From Saprospiraceae bacterium (GTDB lineage: Bacteria > Bacteroidota > Bacteroidia > Chitinophagales > Saprospiraceae), in contig JADZFD010000067.1 of the NCBI GenBank assembly GCA_020850225.1, forward strand, positions 1 through 37,130: a stretch of 37,130 nt of DNA. Reading direction: 5' to 3'. The notes under the pieces were generated by a model, which saw only the letters and a list, made by a program, of their open reading frames with translations, made no database searches and was not told the origin of the DNA. Shown here piece by piece: positions 26,172 to 34,820 of the stretch; the stretch's first letter is position 1; every line of letters begins with the position of its first letter. Made by a program: the position numbers and the translations under genes.

Positions 26172-27446
26172 TTATGTTTTCCTTTTTTTCTTTTCTGCAG
26201 CCGGAAACAAAATATTATTGAGTATTAGTCGGTATCCGGGACTATTAGGGTGAAGACTCAGATCTGTTTCGGGGTCACCGACCATGTGCTGATAATCTTC
26301 CGGATCATGACCACCGTAAAATGTCCAGGTGCCAAACCCTCTGCTACCGTGTATATACCGGGCTTCACCTGCTGCTTTATTGTCTCCAAGTATAAGCACA
26401 TCCGGTTTGATGGTAGATTTTTTGAATGCTGTCGTCTGTCCCATAAATCCCTTAACCGTAGTGGTGTGGTTCTGAACAAGCATCGTCGGAACAGGATCCC
26501 ATTTGGCAGAAAACTCAAATAAATTGAAATAATCCACTTCAGGTTTAACATTTCGGGACTTATTCTCGATTTCTGAATGCTCATAAATCATCGGATTCAG
26601 ATTCAATTGAAAATTTCTGAATGCAAAGGTTTTGTCAAATTTCAATTTGGAGTTCGCATCGGTATCATAGGCATCACCGTCATATACGTCTGCACATATA
26701 TCGATATTTTCAGCGGCAAGAGCAATATCATAGGTATCCGTTGCCGAGCACATGGCAAACATAAATCCGCCACCTTCAACGTATTCCTTAATTTTTTTTG
26801 CAACTGCCAGTTTTAGTTGTGACACCTTGCTGAATCCCAGACTGGTAGCCAGTTGCTCTGTTTTCTGCTGATTGAGCTTGTACCAGGCTGTTCCGCCCTG
26901 ACTTGCATAAAATTTACCGTATTGCCCTGAAAAATCTTCATGATGCAAGTGCAGCCAGTCATACTGTGCCAGCTTTCCTTCCAGAACTTCTCTGTCATAT
27001 ATTTTGTCAAATGGAATCTCTGCATAAGTCAGCACAAGGGTAACTGCATCATCCCAAGGCTGAATCCGCCCACCCTGAGGATTAAAATCCGGTGTATAAA
27101 CCGCTATCTTCGGAGCCTTTTCAAGTTTGACGGCTTCCTGATTAATTTCCGGATTGGCTATATCATTCCTGATAGATATCCATTGTGCATCTGAAATCAC
27201 ATTATAGGATACTCCTCTTATTTTACATTCTGATTCGATGCTCCTGGCATATGGAAATGCAAAGCTACCACCGTGATAGTTGAGCAACCAGTACGCTTCA
27301 ATATTTTGATTAATTACCCAATAAGTGATACCATAAGCCTTGAGATGATCCTTTTGCTTGTCATGATCCATCGGAATCAGAATGTAGGAAGCATCCAAAC
27401 GCATTAATGTGAAAATCGAAAATACCAGAATAAATAATAATCTCAT
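26172..27446 (-). CDS. Secreted amidotransferase-like protein (often labelled 'asparagine synthetase B' in Bacteroidota)
   Basis: The 424-residue protein has a signal peptide (MRLLFILVFSIFTLMRLDAS). Conserved-looking blocks are IPMDHDKQKDHLKAYGITYW, LNYHGGSFAFPYA, HHEDFSGQYGKFY, GGGFMFAMCSATDTYDIALA and, near the end, GRGFGTWTFYGGHDPEDYQH-type sequence, here SRGFGTWTFYGGHDPEDY. The MCSATD segment resembles the nucleophile elbow of class I glutamine amidotransferases. From memory, Bacteroidota relatives carry the name asparagine synthetase B. That name looks inappropriate: there is no N-terminal Cys, no ATP-pyrophosphatase domain, and the protein is exported. It is better regarded as an exported GATase1-fold protein of unknown role. 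It is divergent from the vWA gene at 27587. Confidence 0.75.
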   Translation of the reverse strand: MRLLFILVFSIFTLMRLDASYILIPMDHDKQKDHLKAYGITYWVINQNIEAYWLLNYHGGSFAFPYARSIESECKIRGVSYNVISDAQWISIRNDIANPEINQEAVKLEKAPKIAVYTPDFNPQGGRIQPWDDAVTLVLTYAEIPFDKIYDREVLEGKLAQYDWLHLHHEDFSGQYGKFYASQGGTAWYKLNQQKTEQLATSLGFSKVSQLKLAVAKKIKEYVEGGGFMFAMCSATDTYDIALAAENIDICADVYDGDAYDTDANSKLKFDKTFAFRNFQLNLNPMIYEHSEIENKSRNVKPEVDYFNLFEFSAKWDPVPTMLVQNHTTTVKGFMGQTTAFKKSTIKPDVLILGDNKAAGEARYIHGSRGFGTWTFYGGHDPEDYQHMVGDPETDLSLHPNSPGYRLILNNILFPAAEKKKRKT

Positions 27447-27586
27447 TTAAATCTTTTTTAATTTTAAAACGTTTATGGTATTCATAAGATTGCAAATAAT
27501 ATTTAAAAAATTCTTAATCAGACACATAATACTATATTAATTTACGATTTTTTTAAATATTTGCGCTGTAATAGAGAAATTAACAC

Positions 27587-29689
27587 GTGATAAATACATT
27601 TAGTTTTCCCTACCCTTGGTGGTTTATCTTTTTTTGTATACTTTTAGGTGCTGTTTATGCCTTGGGAATGTATTACAGGGATAAACGGTTTGCTGATTAT
27701 GGTCATTGGTTTACAAGGCTTCTTGCTTCTCTTCGCGGAATCAGTGTTTTCTTTATTGCGCTGTTATTACTTTCTCCATTTATTAAATCCATAAAAGAAG
27801 AAATAAAACGACCGGTTGTTGTGTTGGCTACTGACAGGTCCGCTTCTATTAATGCCGTAGAAAAACCAGCTGACCAACAGAAATACAACGAAGATATAAC
27901 CCAGTTGGCTGAAGACCTGAAGGCTACCTACGATGTCAAAATGCTGGATTTCGCTACAGATGTACATCCTCATTCTCAGGACAGCATCCCTAATACAAGT
28001 ACCAATATCTACCAGCTATTCAAATACATCGATGACAACTATAGTGACCAGAATCTGGGTGCAGTAATAGTTGGTACGGACGGCATATACAATGAAGGCA
28101 GCAATCCACTCTATATGCCTAACAGCTCTTCATATCCCATTTATACCATAGCATTAGGTGATACTACTCAGAAAAAAGATTTATATATACAGAATATACT
28201 ATACAACAACATCGCCTATTTAGGTGATAAATTTCCTGTACAGGTGGATATCTCTGCATACAACTGTGCAGGAAGCAGTACAAAAGTCACACTGGAAGCC
28301 ATTAATGGCAATTCTTCCCGTAAGATAGCTGAAGAAACTGTAAGCCTGAACAGTAGAAATTTTTTTACTACAAAAACATTTATTATCGATGCCAATCAAA
28401 GTGGTGTCAACAGATACAGAATCCGGTTGTCTCATGTTGATGGAGACCAAAATGTACATAACAATTCCAGAGATTTTCACGTAGAAATTCTGGACGCACG
28501 TCAGAAAATATTATTGCTGGGAAATGCGCCGCATCCGGACTTGGGTGCACTTAAAAATATAATCACTGAAAACAAAAATTACGACGTTACTATCAGCTAT
28601 ATTGCCGACTTCAAGGAGAATCCATCCAAATACAATATGGTCATTTTTCACAATCTGCCTTCCGAAACCAATGGCGTGGCTCCGATCGTAAGTCAGTTAG
28701 ACAAGCTTGATATTCCAAGGATTTTTATTGTAGGAATGCAAACCTCCATAGGACAGTTCAATGCTGTTCAGAATCTGGTAAATATCATCGGCAATAGTAA
28801 AAATACAGAAGAAATTCAGGGTGACTTCAACTCCGGATTCACATTGTTTACGACTTCAGATGAACTGAAAAACAATATAAGAATATTTCCACCATTAAAA
28901 ACACCATTTGGTGAATATAAGGCCAGTAATACTGCTACCGTTTACCTGTATCAAAACATCAAAAAAATAAAAACGAGTTATCCGCTCATAATTTTTGACG
29001 AAAAAAACACTGTAAAAACGGCTGTAATATGTGGAGAGGGTCTGTGGCGATGGAGATTATTTGACTATTTGCAACACAAAAACTATAATCTTATCAACGA
29101 GCTTGTCAACAAAACCATACTGCTGACATCCGTAAAGTCGGATAAGAGAAAATTCCGTGCAGCTACGTCCAAAAACCTGTATAAGGACAACGAACAGATT
29201 CAGTTGAATGCACAGCTATACAATGAAAGTTATGAACTTATAAACGATCCGGATGTAAAACTTTCGGTAAAAGATGATGATGGGAAAGAATATACATACA
29301 GTTTTTCCAAAACATCCAATTACTACACGCTCAATGCCGGTCTGTTTCCACAGGGTAGTTTCAGTTATACGGCTACCACCCAATATAACGGCAAAACACT
29401 GACAGCTACCGGACGATTCAATGTAGAGTCCAACCAGCTGGAGTTGTATGATCTGACAGCCCGTCATGGATTATTGAAGAACCTGAGTGACCAGTACAGT
29501 GGAACCATGGTATATCCAAAAGAAATTGCTTCACTCAAAAATATATTGATTGAAAACACACAAATTAAGCCTGTCATGTACGAAAGTCGTAGTACTACAG
29601 GTATCATCCACCTGAAGTGGCTGTTTTTCCTGATACTGGCTTTATTAAGTGTGGAATGGTTTTTCAGACGTTATTCAGGAAATTACTAA
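27587..29689 (+). CDS. Membrane-anchored von Willebrand factor A-like protein
   Basis: The 700-residue protein starts at a GTG. It has two N-terminal membrane segments (about 12-30 and 50-66), a large extracytoplasmic region and one C-terminal membrane segment (about 674-692, KWLFFLILALLSVEWFF). Right after the second segment comes a vWA-like domain with the metal-ion-dependent adhesion motif DRSAS (83-87), followed by IVGTDGIYNEGSNP. Then come beta-sandwich-like and GATase-like segments (ILLLGNAPHPDLGALKNII). The layout resembles the Bat/aerotolerance-type and 'large membrane vWA' proteins of Bacteroidota, without the MoxR ATPase or BatA/B partners next to it. The cysteine desulfurase gene starts only 9 bp after its stop. 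Function is unknown; a role in envelope protein assembly is a guess. Confidence 0.82.
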   Translation: MINTFSFPYPWWFIFFCILLGAVYALGMYYRDKRFADYGHWFTRLLASLRGISVFFIALLLLSPFIKSIKEEIKRPVVVLATDRSASINAVEKPADQQKYNEDITQLAEDLKATYDVKMLDFATDVHPHSQDSIPNTSTNIYQLFKYIDDNYSDQNLGAVIVGTDGIYNEGSNPLYMPNSSSYPIYTIALGDTTQKKDLYIQNILYNNIAYLGDKFPVQVDISAYNCAGSSTKVTLEAINGNSSRKIAEETVSLNSRNFFTTKTFIIDANQSGVNRYRIRLSHVDGDQNVHNNSRDFHVEILDARQKILLLGNAPHPDLGALKNIITENKNYDVTISYIADFKENPSKYNMVIFHNLPSETNGVAPIVSQLDKLDIPRIFIVGMQTSIGQFNAVQNLVNIIGNSKNTEEIQGDFNSGFTLFTTSDELKNNIRIFPPLKTPFGEYKASNTATVYLYQNIKKIKTSYPLIIFDEKNTVKTAVICGEGLWRWRLFDYLQHKNYNLINELVNKTILLTSVKSDKRKFRAATSKNLYKDNEQIQLNAQLYNESYELINDPDVKLSVKDDDGKEYTYSFSKTSNYYTLNAGLFPQGSFSYTATTQYNGKTLTATGRFNVESNQLELYDLTARHGLLKNLSDQYSGTMVYPKEIASLKNILIENTQIKPVMYESRSTTGIIHLKWLFFLILALLSVEWFFRRYSGNY

Positions 29690-29698
29690 ATTTGAGTT

Positions 29699-30829
29699 GT
29701 GCATATATACTTAGATAATGCTTCCACTACACCTGTACACCCTGATGTATTGGCATATATGTACGAAATTCTCAATGAAAACTTTGGAAATCCATCATCC
29801 ATTCACTGGCATGGACGTAAAGCTAAAAGCATCATCGAACAATCCAGAAAAACCGTTGCCAATACAATAAATGCTTCTATCGGTGAAATCTTTTTCACAT
29901 CCTGTGCTACAGAAGCTGCCAATATGGTATTGAAAAATGCTGTTACTGACCTAGGTGTCCAGCGTATCATTTCATCTCCTACTGAACATCATTGTATACT
30001 ACATACACTTGATTACCTCCAAATAAACAATCTATGTGAAATTGTCTATCTGCCGGTTGACAATTCCGGACACATTGATTACCACGTATTAGAAGCAGAA
30101 TTAAGCAAAAATACCAGTAAAACGATGGTGAGCATCATGCACGGAAACAATGAAATCGGAACCATCCATGATATAGATAATATAGGCCGAATGTGTCATG
30201 ATTATCAGGCATTGTTTTATTGTGATGCTGTTCAAACAATCGGCAAGCTACCCATTGATGTACAAAAGTCGAAAATCAGTTTCCTGACTGGCAGCGGTCA
30301 TAAATTTCATGGCCCCAAAGGTGTAGGATTTGTATACATCAATAATGAAAATATAATATCTCCTTATATACTCGGTGGTGCGCAGGAGCGAAATATGCGC
30401 GCCGGTACCGAAAATATAGCTGGTATAGCCGGACTTGCAAAAGCACTCGAACTTGCCGTACTGCAAATGGACAAAAACCAGACATATATTGGTAGTTTGC
30501 GCAACCAATTCAAACAACTCGTTGAGCACAATTTGCATGATGTTTCCTTCAATGGAGATCAGACCAACCATTATTTAAAACATATACTCAGCATTTCTTT
30601 TCCGCCGGGTCTTCATGCGGATATGCTGGTCATGAATCTTGACATAGCAGGGATATCTGCCTCATCCGGAAGCGCCTGCAGTGCAGGAATAGAGGAAGAT
30701 TCACATGTATTGAAGGCCATAGGTCATCCATCAATAAGAAAGGCGATACGATTCTCATTTTCGCACTATAATACGACTTCAGAAATTGAATATACCACAA
30801 TGATACTCAAAGAATTGCTTTCAAAATAG
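29699..30829 (+). CDS. Cysteine desulfurase (NifS/IscS family)
   Basis: The 376-residue PLP enzyme takes sulphur from cysteine to give alanine and an enzyme persulphide for Fe-S clusters or tRNA thiolation. Intact motifs are the N-terminal YLDNASTTPVHPDVL, HGNNEIGTIHDID, the PLP-Asp block CDAVQTIGKLP (Asp176), the Schiff-base lysine in SGHKFHGPKGVG (Lys202) and the sulphur-carrying cysteine in SSGSACSAG (Cys327). The short SSGSACSAG loop fits the group I (IscS/NifS) class, not SufS. The start is GTG at 29699, 9 bp after the vWA gene, so the two probably share a message. No iscU, iscA or thiI lies nearby, so the acceptor is unknown. Confidence 0.93.
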   Translation: MHIYLDNASTTPVHPDVLAYMYEILNENFGNPSSIHWHGRKAKSIIEQSRKTVANTINASIGEIFFTSCATEAANMVLKNAVTDLGVQRIISSPTEHHCILHTLDYLQINNLCEIVYLPVDNSGHIDYHVLEAELSKNTSKTMVSIMHGNNEIGTIHDIDNIGRMCHDYQALFYCDAVQTIGKLPIDVQKSKISFLTGSGHKFHGPKGVGFVYINNENIISPYILGGAQERNMRAGTENIAGIAGLAKALELAVLQMDKNQTYIGSLRNQFKQLVEHNLHDVSFNGDQTNHYLKHILSISFPPGLHADMLVMNLDIAGISASSGSACSAGIEEDSHVLKAIGHPSIRKAIRFSFSHYNTTSEIEYTTMILKELLSK

Positions 30830-30871
30830 ATATTTAATCGCAATATGTTGACTTAAAGCAATTATTGCGGA

Positions 30872-31486
30872 TTAACCATTATATCTTCCAACAAAATTTA
30901 CTACGTGTCCCGTACCTTTATGATTTTCACCCTCGGACAGTTCGACTTCTTTAGCTTCCAGTATCAGTATCTCCAGGTCTGCAAAATCAGATTTAATTTC
31001 ATCCACCGAAAACAACATTCCAATATCACGCGGTCCACCTATCTGTGGATATTTTTCGGTATATTGAAGATTCAGTTTACTGAATCCTTCAAGAATCAGG
31101 AATCCTCCCGGCTTCAAAAATGATATCAATTTTTGATGGTATGCAGCACGTAATGATTCAGGCCAATGCGCAAATAACAGAGCTACTACATCATAGGTAT
31201 TTCCGGCAAATGGAATATTGTCCATACTACCTGTCTTATAATTTATTTGTACACCATACTCATCAGCAAGATTCATAGCTTTCATTTGACCTGACACACT
31301 GAGGTCAAAAGCATCCACTTCCCAATTACACCTTGCTGCATATATTCCATTTCTGCCTTCACCTTCTGCAGGAAGCAATATCCGTCCCGGGGTTATTTCA
31401 TCCAGTTTACACCTGAAGAAAACATTAGGCTCCTTACCATAGATATATGACTCACTATCATATCTTTTGTTCCAAAATTCCTCCAT
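30872..31486 (-). CDS. Class I SAM-dependent methyltransferase (TehB-like)
   Basis: The 204-residue protein opens with MEEFWNKRYDSESYIYGKEP, the usual start of TehB/thiopurine-type methyltransferases. A SAM-binding region follows: ILLPAEGEGRNGIYAA (about 36-51), VDAFDLS (57-63) and MDNIPFAGNTYDVVALLFAH (88-107). LKPGGFLILEGF is the motif VI-type strand. The canonical GxGxG loop appears as AEGEGRNG, as in this subfamily. The substrate could be tellurite, a thiol or a small acid; sequence does not tell. It is convergent with the cysteine desulfurase gene (42 bp) and monocistronic. Confidence 0.87.
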   Translation of the reverse strand: MEEFWNKRYDSESYIYGKEPNVFFRCKLDEITPGRILLPAEGEGRNGIYAARCNWEVDAFDLSVSGQMKAMNLADEYGVQINYKTGSMDNIPFAGNTYDVVALLFAHWPESLRAAYHQKLISFLKPGGFLILEGFSKLNLQYTEKYPQIGGPRDIGMLFSVDEIKSDFADLEILILEAKEVELSEGENHKGTGHVVNFVGRYNG

Positions 31487-31622
31487 AATATAAGTGTATT
31501 ATAATAAATAGCTGAACACTTAATATAGTAGAAAGTTGATACAATACAGCTTGATTATTATATATTAAAGTATATAACGGTACGCAGTTGTATTCGTCAT
31601 TTTTACTCCCTGAATAATATCA

Positions 31623-32498
31623 TTAAGATGCTGTTACTAACTCTGAATCCGGTTTTCTGGTATCAAAACACCCCAATAAATCTGAAATTTTACATTTAAG
31701 ATCCTTTCTGTGAACTATAAAATCTAAAAATCCATGTTCCAACAAATATTCTGCTGTCTGAAAACCTTCAGGCAGGTCGCGTTTTATAGTTTCCTTGATA
31801 ACACGCGGACCGGCAAATCCGATAAGAGCTTCCGGCTCAGAGAAGTTAATATCCCCCAACATTGCATAGGAAGCTGTAACTCCACCTGTAGTAGGATCTG
31901 TCATAAATGAAAAATAAGGAAGTCCTTCTTTGGCCAACAGTGTCAGTTTGGCAGAAGACTTGGCCATTTGCATCAGGGAATAAGCAGACTCCATCATTCG
32001 GGCTCCACCCGATTTTGAAATAATCATAAGCGGTGTCCGGTTGGCAATGCAGTAATCTATGGCTCTGGAAATTTTTTCACCTACTACTGCTCCCATAGAT
32101 CCTCCTATAAATCCAAAATCCATACAAGCAACTGTTAGTGGCAATTTATTGACTTTCCCGGTAGCTACAGACATCGAATCATTGAGTTTTGTCTTTTTGT
32201 ATGCATCATCCAAACGGCTTTTGTAAGATTTGATATCTGAAAACTCCAGCACATCCACAGACTTAATCTCATCAAACAATCGAGTATATTTTCCATCAAA
32301 AAGAATTTCAAAGTAATCCGTTGAACTAATTCTCGTATGATAGTCACATTTCGGGCATATATACAGGTGTTCCCGTAACTCCTTGATTGTGGTCATCTCA
32401 CTGCAACGGATACATTTATGCCATAATCCATCCGGAGTTTCCTTTTTATTTTTGGTTGCGGTTTGAATACCTTCTTTCAGTCGCTTGAACCAGCTCAT
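31623..32498 (-). CDS. accD: Acetyl-CoA carboxylase carboxyltransferase beta subunit
   Basis: The 291-residue product is the beta subunit of the carboxyltransferase that forms malonyl-CoA for fatty-acid synthesis, working with AccA. The N-terminal zinc ribbon has CxxC pairs at Cys29/Cys32 and Cys48/Cys51 (CIRC ... CPKC, 15 residues apart). The crotonase-like core includes VACMDFGFIGGSMGAVVGEK, KSGGARMMESAYSLMQMAK, DPTTGGVTASYAMLGD and EALIGFAGPRVIKET. Length and motifs are normal. accA, accB and accC are not in the window. It stands alone, with a large divergent intergenic region upstream shared with the DUF2249 gene. Confidence 0.97.
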   Translation of the reverse strand: MSWFKRLKEGIQTATKNKKETPDGLWHKCIRCSEMTTIKELREHLYICPKCDYHTRISSTDYFEILFDGKYTRLFDEIKSVDVLEFSDIKSYKSRLDDAYKKTKLNDSMSVATGKVNKLPLTVACMDFGFIGGSMGAVVGEKISRAIDYCIANRTPLMIISKSGGARMMESAYSLMQMAKSSAKLTLLAKEGLPYFSFMTDPTTGGVTASYAMLGDINFSEPEALIGFAGPRVIKETIKRDLPEGFQTAEYLLEHGFLDFIVHRKDLKCKISDLLGCFDTRKPDSELVTAS

Positions 32499-32851
32499 AT
32501 TATATACGTTTTAAGGTACTTAATTATAATTAGGGTTAGATTATAATCGACAAAAATAACAATAACAAATTATACAACGGCAACATTGTATATAAATTTA
32601 TCATATAATTTAAATACGAATATATAATTATATGTTTGCAAGAGAAAAAAATCATACTTAGGCAAGTAGGTTGGTATCTATGGAATGTCCCTTATTCATC
32701 AACTATACATTGTAATGTACTGCCTTCATTATAAAAATAATTATTAGATAATGACATCATATTTTTAGTCTTTTCAGTAAATAATATTTTTTGATGGTCA
32801 ACAGGTCATTTTTATATATTAAATTATCTATCTTTGATATTTTTTTTAAAT

Positions 32852-32875
32852 AAGCCAGCCATTCAGGCTTTTTTT
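32852..32875 (+). terminator. Terminator-like hairpin upstream of the DUF2249 gene
   Basis: The 5-bp stem AAGCC/GGCTT has a 9-nt loop and is followed by a run of T's. It is short but has the layout of an intrinsic terminator on the plus strand, lying between two putative promoters. Confidence 0.4.
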
Positions 32876-32891
32876 ATAAACTATTTATGGA

Positions 32892-32899
32892 TAAATTTG
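32892..32899 (+). promoter_or_regulatory. Putative -7 promoter element of the DUF2249 gene
   Basis: TAAATTTG matches TAnnTTTG exactly and lies 36 nt before the ATG at 32936. No clear -33 TTTG is present. Confidence 0.35.
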
Positions 32900-32935
32900 T
32901 CTTAAATTATACTTTAACCACAATATTGTAATTTT

Positions 32936-33694
32936 ATGATTATTGAAAATTTAGATTTAACTCAGGAGATTGATGTCAGAACGCTTATTCCGATTCAAAG
33001 ACACGAATTATTATTAAAAGTATTTAAGGAATTACCCGTCATGGATAGTTTTACCTTTATCAACGATCACGACCCACTCCCACTCTACTACGAATTCAGA
33101 TCCATTCACGGAGATGTGGTAGGTTGGGAATATCTCAATAAAGGAGGAAGGGAATGGAAGGTTAAAGTAACCCGAACAGAAGCGTCAGTTGGTAAGGAGT
33201 TTAAGGATATATCAACTCTTATCGACCTACGTAAAGTTGAGGAGCAGGATTGGAAACATGTTGTTTTTCACCGGTATGGCATGATGGAAGAAGGTGACAC
33301 AATGGAGTTAGTGGCTGCTATAGACCCCAAACCAATACACGGTATTTTTGTTCAAAAATTTGATGGTAAACATACATGGCACTACACCAAAAACGAACCC
33401 GGTGAATATGTTGTACATATAACCAAAAAAGCTGCCAGCGGCCTTGGTGATGATGGATATGCCGTTGTAAATGAATTTGATGTACGACCATTTTCACCTA
33501 CAGACAGGCATGAGATGTTTTACAAGGCATTTGCTGACCTGAAACCGGGTGAGGCTTTTGTTTTTATCAATGATCACGATCCTAAACCATTATATTACCA
33601 AATGGAATCAGAAAGTAAGGAACCATTCAAATGGGAATATCTTGAAAAAGGACCGGATGACTGGAAGGTAAGAGTCATCAAGACCATCGCCTGA
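32936..33694 (+). CDS. Protein with three tandem DUF2249 repeats
   Basis: The 252-residue cytosolic protein consists of three similar units of about 75 residues. Unit 1 (about 9-82) and unit 3 (about 178-250) share EIDVRTL/EFDVRPF, RHELL/RHEMF, FTFINDHDPLPLYY/FVFINDHDPKPLYY and WEYLNKGG/WEYLEKGP. Unit 2 (about 92-168; TLIDLRKVEEQDWKHVVFHR, AAIDPKPIHG) is degenerate and has lost the NDHDP motif. DUF2249 domains are small alpha/beta proteins often encoded with nitrite, nitric-oxide or cytochrome genes and with hemerythrins; none of those is adjacent here. The conserved His/Asp residues could bind metal, but that is inference. The gene is monocistronic, with a strong terminator at 33748-33791. 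Confidence 0.85.
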   Translation: MIIENLDLTQEIDVRTLIPIQRHELLLKVFKELPVMDSFTFINDHDPLPLYYEFRSIHGDVVGWEYLNKGGREWKVKVTRTEASVGKEFKDISTLIDLRKVEEQDWKHVVFHRYGMMEEGDTMELVAAIDPKPIHGIFVQKFDGKHTWHYTKNEPGEYVVHITKKAASGLGDDGYAVVNEFDVRPFSPTDRHEMFYKAFADLKPGEAFVFINDHDPKPLYYQMESESKEPFKWEYLEKGPDDWKVRVIKTIA

Positions 33695-33747
33695 ATTATA
33701 ATGTGTTTTTAAATAAATTGTCTCATATTCAAACATTGTAATATTTG

Positions 33748-33791
33748 TATACAGGACTGATTAAAGAATCGGATCCTGTATATTTTTATTT
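33748..33791 (+). terminator. Rho-independent terminator of the DUF2249 gene
   Basis: TATACAGGA (33748-33756) pairs perfectly with TCCTGTATA (33774-33782). The stem continues inward as CTGATT/AATCGG around an AAAG loop, with one unpaired A, and is followed by a T-rich tail. This is the strongest hairpin terminator in the window. Confidence 0.8.
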
Positions 33792-33953
33792 ACTCAACTT
33801 TGTATACAATGTAACCCAATAGTTTACACCGACCTGATATATATGGTCATAATACATATTATTTGTTTGATAATCGTATCCTTTATATATCATTTTAGTC
33901 AGTTTAATTTATAAATAATTTCGACTAATTATTCCTGTTGAACGATTTTATCA

Positions 33954-33961
33954 TATCTTTG
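33954..33961 (+). promoter_or_regulatory. Putative -7 promoter element of the mgtC-like gene
   Basis: TATCTTTG matches TAnnTTTG, 41 nt upstream of the ATG at 34003. No -33 element is found at the expected spacing. Confidence 0.3.
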
Positions 33962-34002
33962 ATAAGATTTTTTAATTAAATATCCCTGTTTTTAATTTTC
34001 TT

Positions 34003-34677
34003 ATGCTGGATTGGGAGGACATCTTACTTCGATTGGTTATTGCATCTGTTTTAGGTGCACTAATAGGCTTAGAGCGTGAACGCAAGAATTGGTCTGCGGG
34101 TTTGAGAACACATATGGTTGTCTGTGTGGGAGCTTGTCTGATTATGATTGTTTCTGCATATGGCTTCCAGGACATTTTAGGTGCAAATAATATTGTTTTA
34201 GACCCATCCAGAGTAGCTGCACAGGTTGTCAGCGGCATTGGATTCCTGGGTGCAGGTACCATCATTTTCCAAAAATCAGGTACCGTTCGCGGATTAACTA
34301 CAGCTGCGGGAATCTGGACTGTTGCCGGCATAGGCCTTGCAGTAGGTGGAGGTCTGTACCTGGCAGCAAGTATAACAACAGCATTGATATTAATTATATT
34401 ATGGGGACTTCAACCATTAGAGAAAAAATATTCCAAACACGCCAATCAGCAGACACTTCGTATAACCATCACGACCCAAACCAACGATATAGCGTTGATT
34501 AACAATATGCTGAATCAGGACATGTCCAATATCGAATTATTGAATTTTACAAGGAACGAATCCAACTGTATCTTTGAAATTAAATTTGACAATATTGAAA
34601 ATAGCAGGATATCATACCTGCTGGAAAAACTCAGACATATTCAATCTGTAGAAGAAGTAGTGTGGAACCAGAATTAA
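34003..34677 (+). CDS. MgtC/SapB family inner-membrane protein
   Basis: The 224-residue protein has the MgtC signature: LLRLVIASVLGALIGLERER, then LRTHMVVCVGACLIMIVS, RVAAQVVSGIGFLGAGTII and VRGLTTAAGIWTVAGIGLAV. Four to five membrane helices occupy residues 1-145, followed by a cytosolic ACT-like tail (about 150-224, LRITITTQTNDIALINNML onward). MgtC proteins help cells survive low magnesium or acid stress by inhibiting the F-type ATPase. In non-pathogens their role is mostly unknown, so the family name is firm and the physiology is not. It is transcribed alone; the serine dehydratase follows after 143 bp. Confidence 0.92.
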   Translation: MLDWEDILLRLVIASVLGALIGLERERKNWSAGLRTHMVVCVGACLIMIVSAYGFQDILGANNIVLDPSRVAAQVVSGIGFLGAGTIIFQKSGTVRGLTTAAGIWTVAGIGLAVGGGLYLAASITTALILIILWGLQPLEKKYSKHANQQTLRITITTQTNDIALINNMLNQDMSNIELLNFTRNESNCIFEIKFDNIENSRISYLLEKLRHIQSVEEVVWNQN

Positions 34678-34820
34678 AACATTCCTTCATTAATTTGAGA
34701 TGAATAATCTATGATTATTAAAGAAAACCATGATGTACCTTTAATTTCAAATTCTTTGTCAATCTATTTAACCTCTGCATTGTTGTATCAATATATCCAA
34801 TAATTAATTTTAATTTCTTT

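Larger units (their letters stand above)
32499..32935. other. Divergent intergenic region with promoter motifs and a terminator-like hairpin
   Basis: This AT-rich region lies between accD and the DUF2249 gene. On the plus strand it has two exact -7 motifs, TATCTTTG (32829-32836) and TAAATTTG (32892-32899). Between them is a hairpin AAGCC/GGCTT (32852-32870) running into seven T's (32869-32875). A transcript from the first promoter would meet the hairpin before the ATG at 32936; one from the second would not. That could be attenuation or just insulation. No further gene is seen. Confidence 0.4.
33695..34002. other. Intergenic region between the DUF2249 and mgtC-like genes
   Basis: It holds the DUF2249 terminator (33748-33791), an AT-rich middle part without clear features, and a TAnnTTTG motif (33954-33961) before the next gene. 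No small gene is supported. Confidence 0.5.
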
